DNA from: CBDUQP01 sp965369385
GTDB taxonomy: Bacteria; Planctomycetota; Phycisphaerae; SM23-33
Length of the DNA: 26,629 bases
Direction: 5' to 3'
Assembly: GCA_965369385.1 (NCBI GenBank)
Contig: CBDUQP010000034.1
Location: 1-26,629, forward strand
Shown here one piece after another: positions 21,050-26,629 of the stretch. The notes under the pieces were generated by a model, which ran no database searches, had not been told where the DNA came from, and saw only the letters and a program-made list of their open reading frames with translations. The stretch's first letter is position 1, and each line of letters begins with the position of its first letter. The translations under genes and the position numbers were made by a program.

Positions 21050-22168
21050 TCAGCGGTACTTCCGTTTGGTGCCCATGTAGACATCAAATACGCCTTTGAC
21101 CATTTGGTCTGTGCTGTAATCTTCGCGAACGCATGATAAAGCTCGCTTCACAAGTGATTCGGTCCCCGATCGATCCTTCAGCATCCCCCTTAGCTGCGTT
21201 GCGATACTCCCCACATCGCCCTGGGCATACCGCCTTACCGTTTCGTCATCGATAATGAACTCGCCCTTCACATCACCGGCTACCAGGACAGCCGCCCCCG
21301 AAGCCATCGCCAGCAAGGTCCACAGGTGGAACGCCCCCACCTCACACACACGCACGAATATATCCGCCGCCCTGCTCACTTCGGCAAAATGTCTGGCATC
21401 GAGTTCTTGCGTGAACGTGACGTTCGAATCCATCGCCAGATCATGCACAAGCCTGCGAAGACGCCTCTCTGCACTGCCGGTGCCAACAATGAAAGTAGTG
21501 CACTCGTAACCGTCCGCAATAAGTTGAGCAATCGCCCTGATAACATTAGCGACCGGCTCAAATTTATCCAAGCTGTCCCTGATTACGATGGAAGCGTCCT
21601 TGCCCGCCTGCATACTCTCAGCGCGATGGAAAGGAGTAACACCCGCATGCACAACATGGATTCGCTCGCTATTGACAAAACGATGATGAACCAGAGACAG
21701 CTTCAAAATACTGCTTAACGCCACTGCCGCAGCCGCACGCGAATGGCTTCCCAGAATCTTGCCGTCATCCCTATTCCATGTCTGCACCACATACGGACAC
21801 TTCGCGATTTTGGATACTCCGCGAGCAAGATTGCCTGTCGTCGCGTCAAGAGCATGCAAGACATTCACCTTCCGTGAAGAAAGCTCATCGGCCAGAGACT
21901 TTATGGTATCCTTGCCCACACCTCCCAGCCATCGCTTGCGATACTCCACCGTGGGCATAAAATTCTCAACATGCCTCACACCGCCCGATTCACACAGGCA
22001 TACCAGTTCACAACCAGCCGCCTTCAAACCCTCAGCCAGCGGAACCAGCACCATCTCATAGTCTTGCCACGTACGATCAGACAGCAGCCACGCGACCCGC
22101 ATTTCAGGCTGATCCGGAGCTTCGACACCAGATGACTTGTCCGCTTTATTGTCGGAGGAAGGAATCAT
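21050..22168 (-). CDS. Glycosyltransferase, GT-B fold, GT4-like
   Basis: A 372-residue protein with two Rossmann-like halves. The N-terminal half starts at MRVAWLLSDRTW (residues 23-34) and contains VNVLHALDATTGNLARGVSK and PYVVQTWN. The C-terminal half has the GT4 pattern: HVVHAGVTPFHR, a sugar-nucleotide-binding region FIVGTGSAERRLRRLV, SRAADIFVRVCEVGAFHLWTLLAMASG, then AVLVAGDVKGEFI. The usual EX7E motif before AMASG is not conserved (the second glutamate is leucine), so activity or donor choice may be unusual. No signal peptide or transmembrane helix is seen. ATG 22168 lies 15 bases after the ftsK stop with no clear ribosome site; TTG 22177 is an alternative. It is probably the last gene of the coaB-dut-ftsK run. 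Acceptor and donor are unknown. Confidence 0.8.
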   Translation of the reverse strand: MIPSSDNKADKSSGVEAPDQPEMRVAWLLSDRTWQDYEMVLVPLAEGLKAAGCELVCLCESGGVRHVENFMPTVEYRKRWLGGVGKDTIKSLADELSSRKVNVLHALDATTGNLARGVSKIAKCPYVVQTWNRDDGKILGSHSRAAAAVALSSILKLSLVHHRFVNSERIHVVHAGVTPFHRAESMQAGKDASIVIRDSLDKFEPVANVIRAIAQLIADGYECTTFIVGTGSAERRLRRLVHDLAMDSNVTFTQELDARHFAEVSRAADIFVRVCEVGAFHLWTLLAMASGAAVLVAGDVKGEFIIDDETVRRYAQGDVGSIATQLRGMLKDRSGTESLVKRALSCVREDYSTDQMVKGVFDVYMGTKRKYR

Positions 22169-22183
22169 GCTATTCAATACCGA

Positions 22184-24622
22184 TCACACGCTGGTTGGTT
22201 CACCGTTAATGCTCGACGCCCCCGACTGATCTGCCGCTATCGCCCCTTTGAAACTGTGCCAGTCATCCAGCGTCATCAGCACTTCACGAGCCTGGCTGCC
22301 CTTGTAGTCGCCAAGCAGCCCCGCCTCTGCCATCTGGTCGATGATCCTGCTGGAGCGGCTGTATCCGATTGCCAGACGCCTTTGCAGCAAAGAAACGCTT
22401 CCTCGCTTCGAGGCAAGGACTATCTCGACGGCCTTGTCGAACAGTTCGTCGCGTTCACTCGAAACGTTCACGCCATCCGGGCCGTTCATATCCGACAGTT
22501 CAGTATCGAAGCTGGGCTCGCCGCCACGGTGGATTTCCTTGACTACCGTGCGGATTTCCTTGTCCGAAACAAACGTACCCTGAGCACGTTTGAGATTGCT
22601 GGTGCCCGGTTCGAGGAACAGCATGTCGCCCTGTCCCAGAAGCACTTCCGCACCATTCTGGTCCAGTACGATACGGCTCTCCTGGCGGGAGGCCACGCGG
22701 AAGCTCGCCCTGCATGGCATATTCGATTTTATCAGACCGGTAACAACATTCACACTCGGACGCTGCGTCGCCAGCACCAGGTGAATGCCCACCGCACGCG
22801 CTTTTTGGGCGATGCGAATGATGTAGTTCTCAACTTCCTTTCCGGAAGTCATCATCAGGTCGGCAAGCTCGTCGACGATAATCACATAGTAAGCCAGCTT
22901 GGTCGGAATCCTGGCTTTCTCCGCGTCATCCTCAGCCCCGAAACGCTCGTAGAGTTCCTTCTCACTAAGTTCGTTATAGCCCTTGATATTCCTTACGCCG
23001 GCTTCCTTGAGCAACTCGTAGCGTTCGTCCATCTTGATCGCAGCCCACTCAAGAATGCCCTCGGCTTTTCGCATATCGTTGACGATCGGACAAAGCAGGT
23101 GGCGGATCTTCTCAAATGCCGCCATTTCCACCATCTTCGGATCGATCAGTACGAAACGCACTTCTTCAGGCGTCCTGGTCATCAGCAGCGACATTATAAT
23201 CGTGTTGATGCACACACTCTTGCCAGAACCTGTGGTGCCCGCGATCAGCATGTGCGGCATAGCTGCCAGGTCACTGACAATCGGCAGCCCCTCAGCATCT
23301 TTTCCCAGGTACAACGCCAGTTGCATGTTCTTGTCCGCCTCGGGAGCGAGGTTCATCAGCTCCTTGATGAGAACGGTTTCCTTCTCAAGATTGGGAACTT
23401 CGATGCCGATGGTGTCGCGGCCGGGAAGTGGCGAAACAATGCGAACTCCCGGTACGGCAAGTGAGCGTGCGAGATCGTTCGCCAGATTGGCCACCTGGCT
23501 CACCTTCACGCCGGCTGCCAACGACACTTCGAACATAGTGATTACCGGACCGGTCATGAAGCCTACGACCTCTGCCTGGACCCTGAATTCGTTGAGCGTT
23601 CGCTGCAGCACGTCGCGTTGCTCGTTTACGTAGTCCTGCTGGCTCTCCACATATCCACCCTTTGGCTCGGACAGGAGATCCGTGGAAGGAAGCACGAAAC
23701 CCACTTGCCCCTCGGCAGGCTTGCTTGCCGCCGGTTTGGGCGCCGCGGCAGGCTTGGGCTGAGCGACTTTGGCAACATCGGGCTTCGACGCAGACCCTGA
23801 CGCTAGTGTATCTTTTGAAGAAGGCAAGAGTCGCGAGACAACCTTGCGAGCCATCGCACCCACCGACTTTGATTCGGCGTTATTATCGCCGGAAGCTCCC
23901 GTAGGTGCGGGTATTCGCGCCGGCCTGCCTGAGGATATCGGCACTGGGCCTCGTGCGGGCATCGCTGTTTTTGCCGATGCCGAAAACGCTCCGGTCATGC
24001 GGAACGCCTTAACCGCCTGGGCGATCTGCCCGCGATTCCGCCACAATGCAACCACTCGCCCCAAGAGAATCAACACGAGATTATCCGCCGTCAGCAGCAA
24101 CCCGATAGTCATGGTAATCAGCAGCAATATCCACGAACCGGCATTGGCAAATCTGTCCAGCATCACCTCGCCAATGGTCAGTCCCAGGACCCCCGACCAG
24201 CCGGCTGCGATATCTTCTCCACTCGTGGGCGAAATCACATACATCATCGCACTGCCCGAACACACCAGCAGCGTCAGGCCTATAAGCCTCCACTGCAGAT
24301 CGGTAATCTTTCTGCCTGCTATCAGCACGCCGGCGGCTATCGTCGCGAACACCAACGCTAGATAGGTTCCCCAACCAACCCAGTACCGCAGCATATATGC
24401 AACCCACGCACCGGCCGTGCCGGCCGCGTTGGCCACCGGCGATTGGGCAGGATACACCTGCGTGCTCGGCGGATCGAGAGGCGAGAACGTCAGCACGCTC
24501 ATCCAAGTCAGGATAACCGCACCCGACAGGAGCAATGCCGTGCAATATCGCCAAAACCTTCCCCGCGCTATCGCATCGGAGCTATCGTCATTCTTCCGTG
24601 TATTTGCGGTTTTCCTGGCCAT
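22184..24622 (-). CDS. ftsK: DNA translocase FtsK/SpoIIIE
   Basis: Septal DNA pump that clears chromosomes at division; 812 residues. The N-terminus has four or five transmembrane segments (about 25-45, 68-100, 112-130, 160-190), followed by an Ala/Pro/Lys-rich linker (about 210-310). The alpha/beta motor domain (about 330-690) has Walker A GTTGSGKS (462-469), Walker B VIIVDELADL (580-589) and the conserved LATQRPSVNVVTG (617-629). The C-terminal winged-helix gamma domain (about 725-790; SKRGSVSLLQRRLAIGYSRS), which reads KOPS-type polar sequences, is present. ATG 24622 has GGAGG 5 bases upstream; an in-frame ATG at 24634 would add four residues but its bases form that ribosome site. It follows dut by 32 bases. 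Confidence 0.97.
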   Translation of the reverse strand: MARKTANTRKNDDSSDAIARGRFWRYCTALLLSGAVILTWMSVLTFSPLDPPSTQVYPAQSPVANAAGTAGAWVAYMLRYWVGWGTYLALVFATIAAGVLIAGRKITDLQWRLIGLTLLVCSGSAMMYVISPTSGEDIAAGWSGVLGLTIGEVMLDRFANAGSWILLLITMTIGLLLTADNLVLILLGRVVALWRNRGQIAQAVKAFRMTGAFSASAKTAMPARGPVPISSGRPARIPAPTGASGDNNAESKSVGAMARKVVSRLLPSSKDTLASGSASKPDVAKVAQPKPAAAPKPAASKPAEGQVGFVLPSTDLLSEPKGGYVESQQDYVNEQRDVLQRTLNEFRVQAEVVGFMTGPVITMFEVSLAAGVKVSQVANLANDLARSLAVPGVRIVSPLPGRDTIGIEVPNLEKETVLIKELMNLAPEADKNMQLALYLGKDAEGLPIVSDLAAMPHMLIAGTTGSGKSVCINTIIMSLLMTRTPEEVRFVLIDPKMVEMAAFEKIRHLLCPIVNDMRKAEGILEWAAIKMDERYELLKEAGVRNIKGYNELSEKELYERFGAEDDAEKARIPTKLAYYVIIVDELADLMMTSGKEVENYIIRIAQKARAVGIHLVLATQRPSVNVVTGLIKSNMPCRASFRVASRQESRIVLDQNGAEVLLGQGDMLFLEPGTSNLKRAQGTFVSDKEIRTVVKEIHRGGEPSFDTELSDMNGPDGVNVSSERDELFDKAVEIVLASKRGSVSLLQRRLAIGYSRSSRIIDQMAEAGLLGDYKGSQAREVLMTLDDWHSFKGAIAADQSGASSINGEPTSV

Positions 24623-24654
24623 CCTGGCCTCCATCTTTCGTGATCGGGCGACAA

Positions 24655-25107
24655 TTACACACCCGTGTGGCCGAACCCTCCGGCCCCGCGGGCAGTCTCA
24701 TCCAGTGCTTCAACTTCCACTACCTGCGCCTGAGTGACGGCCGCGATTACCATCTGCGCCACGCGCATCGAGCGAGTCACCACAAAATCATCCTTGCCGA
24801 TATTACCGAGAATCACGCAAACCTCTCCACGATAATCGGCGTCAATCGTACCCGGCGAATTGGGTAGCGTTATACCATGCTTCAGTGCCAGCCCACTTCG
24901 CGGCCTCATCTGGGCCTCATAGCCAATCGGCACCGCCATATAAAAACCGCATTGTACAAGCTTAACATCACCAGGAGCGATGATCACTTCTTCTTCACAC
25001 GCCGCACAAACATCCATTCCGGCGGCATTTTCGCTCATATACCTCGGCAAAGGGACATCAGCGCAGCCGTCCTTTCGCCGCATCTCTATTGTTATCGGAC
25101 CACTCAT
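24655..25107 (-). CDS. dut: Deoxyuridine 5'-triphosphate nucleotidohydrolase (dUTPase)
   Basis: Trimeric cytoplasmic enzyme converting dUTP to dUMP and pyrophosphate, which keeps uracil out of DNA and supplies dTMP synthesis. The 150-residue product has all five dUTPase motifs in order: AGMDVCA (29-35), PRSGLALKHGIT (69-80), GTIDADYRGEV (86-96, with the catalytic aspartate in DADY), RVAQMVIA (115-122) and the C-terminal ATP-like loop RGAGGFGHTG (140-149). ATG 25107 follows GGAGAG by about 8 bases; an upstream ATG would add ten residues without a ribosome site. It sits between coaB and ftsK on the same strand. Confidence 0.97.
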   Translation of the reverse strand: MSGPITIEMRRKDGCADVPLPRYMSENAAGMDVCAACEEEVIIAPGDVKLVQCGFYMAVPIGYEAQMRPRSGLALKHGITLPNSPGTIDADYRGEVCVILGNIGKDDFVVTRSMRVAQMVIAAVTQAQVVEVEALDETARGAGGFGHTGV

Positions 25108-25212
25108 CGGTTTCTCTCCATCGGATTTATAGGACACATTCTGTAGACAAGTACTTTATTTTGCAGCAGATATGCAGAAATACGCAGCCGCGGCCCCGCC
25201 AGAAAAAGACTA

Positions 25213-25872
25213 TTACTCCTCACGGGGGCGAAAGGACTCAATAATCCTTATGATCTCAGCGGCGAGATCCTCCTTGGGGCGGGTATCCCACCCGAGCAGA
25301 ACCTCCTGGCGGGATATGATGCACGCCAGCGATTCTTTGCCCCCCATGGCAGCCGGCGTGTTCACAACATCCAGATCGGCATTCTTGGCAACCAGCTCTC
25401 GCCGTGCCTTGGTGATTATCGCATCGCCCTCACCATCTTCCACCGCGAAGGCGACGATTGTCTGATCGCCACGCTTGCCCCCAGCTACACCCGCAAGCAC
25501 ATCTTGGCTGGGCTCCAACCGTAGCGTTATCGCACCGTCAGCACGACTCAGCTTGGTTGCCGAACGTTGGGCAACTGTGTAATCCCCCACCGCTGCCGAC
25601 ATAACCAGCACATCACACTCGGCAAACCGGCCGGAAAGCTCGCGTTGCAGGTCGGCCACGCTTACGAATTCGACAATATCACACATCTCCGCCAGCCCCG
25701 CCGCATGCGCCGCATCTGACACACCAACCCCAAGCAACAGCGTAACGCTATGCCCAGCCGCAACCGCAGCGCGAGCAACGGCGATGCCCATCCGCCCGCT
25801 GGAACCATTGCTAATGAACCGCACACTATCGATATACTCGCGCGTGGGCCCGGCTGTTATAAGAAATCGCAT
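25213..25872 (-). CDS. coaB: Phosphopantothenate-cysteine ligase (CoaB-like), stand-alone
   Basis: Second step of CoA synthesis from phosphopantothenate: nucleotide-dependent joining of cysteine. The 219-residue product matches the CoaB half of the usual bifunctional CoaBC, with no decarboxylase (CoaC) domain in front. Seen: ITAGPTREYIDSVRFISNGS (5-24) with SGRMG after it, SAAVGDY (92-98), FAVEDGE (142-148) and NADLDVVN (164-171). The catalytic KxKK-like motif is altered here (TKLSR, 106-110). GGGAG lies 5 bases before ATG 25872. A separate CoaC would be expected elsewhere on the chromosome. It heads the minus-strand run with dut 105 bases downstream. Confidence 0.88.
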   Translation of the reverse strand: MRFLITAGPTREYIDSVRFISNGSSGRMGIAVARAAVAAGHSVTLLLGVGVSDAAHAAGLAEMCDIVEFVSVADLQRELSGRFAECDVLVMSAAVGDYTVAQRSATKLSRADGAITLRLEPSQDVLAGVAGGKRGDQTIVAFAVEDGEGDAIITKARRELVAKNADLDVVNTPAAMGGKESLACIISRQEVLLGWDTRPKEDLAAEIIRIIESFRPREE

Positions 25873-26028
25873 TCCAACTCCCTAACGTGTCGCGTCAACA
25901 GCCACGACTACCCAACCGATGGTATCCGACACCGCCGCTACGCGTCAAGGCCGAGCAGACGTCTGGCAACCGTGTGAGGCTACCGGCCAGGACGGGCGAA
26001 ATGTGCGAAATGCCCCATCACCAGCCGC

Positions 26029-26057
26029 TTGACCGACTTGGCGTGCGAGCGTATCAT
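26029..26057 (+). promoter_or_regulatory. Sigma70-type promoter
   Basis: TTGACC (26029-26034) and TATCAT (26052-26057) match the -35 and -10 consensus at five of six bases each, with a 17-base spacer. Transcription would begin near 26064, giving an untranslated leader of about 25 bases before ATG 26089. This also argues against the longer reading frame that begins at 26029. Confidence 0.7.
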
Positions 26058-26088
26058 GGCATCTCTTATAACACATAAGGAAAACAGC

Positions 26089-26556
26089 ATGGCCAAAGAA
26101 GTGATGAGACGCAGTGCTTCGGATAATGAGTATCTGCACAAAGACTTCCATGGGGCCTTAAGCGTCGGCTTGGATTACCTCGCCGAAAACTACGGCCGCC
26201 AGGCAGTTGAAGACTATCTCAAACGATTCACCCTTTCGTTCTATGCCCCGCTGCGTCAGGCCCTTCAAAACAAGGGGCTCGGCGCCCTGAAGGAACACTT
26301 CGAAAGACTCTACAAGACCGAAGGCGGCGAAGTGGAGTTCAAGCTCACCGATAATGAGCTTTTGATATCGGTGGCTGCCTGCCCGGCCGTCATGCACATG
26401 CGAGAGAACAGCTATAGCGTCTCCAGCCTGTTCAGCCTGACGACATCGGCAGTCAACGAAGCACTCTGCCAGGACACCCCATACGCGGCCGAACTCGTCG
26501 AATATGATGAACAAACCGGCAAGAGCATTCAGAGATTCTACCGGAGGAAGATGTAG
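26089..26556 (+). CDS. Conserved-looking protein of unknown function
   Basis: A 155-residue soluble protein that I do not recognise with confidence. It has a helical N-terminal half (FHGALSVGLDYLAENYGRQ, then DYLKRFTLSFYAPLRQALQ) and a second half with short strands, one cysteine in AACPAVMHM (residue 99) and another in ALCQDTPY (127). The layout of helices, a CP-containing strand and a C-terminal aromatic/basic strand (KSIQRFYRRK) recalls small V4R or L-ATC-hydrolase-like ligand-binding proteins, but this is only a loose resemblance. ATG 26089 has AAGGA 8 bases upstream and lies just after the promoter at 26029-26057. The next gene starts directly after its stop codon, so the two form an operon. 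Confidence 0.75.
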   Translation: MAKEVMRRSASDNEYLHKDFHGALSVGLDYLAENYGRQAVEDYLKRFTLSFYAPLRQALQNKGLGALKEHFERLYKTEGGEVEFKLTDNELLISVAACPAVMHMRENSYSVSSLFSLTTSAVNEALCQDTPYAAELVEYDEQTGKSIQRFYRRKM

Positions 26557-26629
26557 ATGATATCTTGTACGGACTTTATACCAGCCTACAGTGAGCTGTT
26601 CAAAACACTGGAGGAACTTGGGGGCAAGG
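26557..26629 (+). CDS. Start of a further gene, cut by the window edge
   Basis: ATG 26557 follows the TAG of the previous gene directly and has GGAGG at 26543-26547, 9 bases upstream. The open frame runs 24 codons to the window end (MISCTDFIPAYSELFKTLEE, then LGGK), which reads like the start of a helical soluble protein. Ribosome site and spacing make it a likely real gene co-expressed with the upstream one. Too little remains to name it. Confidence 0.65.
   Translation, partial: MISCTDFIPAYSELFKTLEELGGK

Noticed and set aside
22256..23464. 402-codon open frame on the plus strand, antisense to ftsK
   Set aside because: FtsK on the other strand is unmistakable; the antisense frame is a histidine-rich shadow with no domain.

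Overview
The window looks like chromosomal DNA of a Gram-negative-type bacterium, most likely a planctomycete of the Phycisphaerae kind. That placement is an inference. It rests on moderately high GC, short GC-rich palindromic intergenic repeats, a LolA-like periplasmic carrier beside a MacB/LolD-type ABC transporter, large secreted PA14/PKD/TPR proteins, and a sugar-catabolic gene set of Gfo/Idh oxidoreductase, esterase, GH127-like glycosidase and AP-endonuclease-2-type TIM barrel. No rRNA, tRNA, CRISPR array, transposase or phage gene was recognised.

Layout. 1-3278: a strong inverted repeat, then hisI (histidine synthesis) and a K+ uptake pair (TrkH/KtrB-type channel with an unusual N-terminal four-helix extension, plus its TrkA/KtrA RCK subunit). 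3279-3857: gene-free, with an inverted pair of REP-like structured repeats. 3858-7889 (minus strand): secreted DUF2341-like/PA14/PKD/TPR protein, then a fused threonylcarbamoyl-AMP synthase + LMW phosphatase whose P-loop is of the protein-arginine-phosphatase type, rpiB, and a 55-residue membrane protein. 8088-12392 (plus strand): HAD phosphatase, MacB/LolC-like permease, LolD-like ATPase, VTT/DedA-like membrane protein and LolA-like carrier, which together suggest an envelope lipid or lipoprotein trafficking unit. 12393-13054: gene-free, with two long hairpins, one a roughly 28-bp near-continuous stem that may be a structured RNA.

13055-19215: carbohydrate region. Gfo/Idh oxidoreductase, alpha/beta-hydrolase esterase and a GH127-like glycosidase broken by a one-base frameshift lie on the plus strand. 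A sugar isomerase/epimerase-like TIM barrel and a polytopic membrane protein converge from the minus strand across a terminator-like hairpin. 19324-20436: phosphate acetyltransferase with a textbook intrinsic terminator. 20437-21049: gene-free, partly AT-rich, with repeated TACGCAAC and TGCGTATTT words. 21050-25872 (minus strand): probable operon coaB-dut-ftsK-glycosyltransferase, mixing CoA synthesis, dUTP hygiene and chromosome translocation. 26029-26629: a well-formed sigma70-type promoter, an unrecognised 155-residue protein and the start of another gene that runs off the window.

Most genes are housekeeping or ordinary catabolism. The most interesting items are the TsaC-arginine-phosphatase fusion, the HAD/ABC/VTT/LolA cluster, the large hairpin at 12731-12796, the voltage-sensor-like extension on TrkH, and the frameshifted GH127-like gene. 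No clearly novel defence or mobile system was found.
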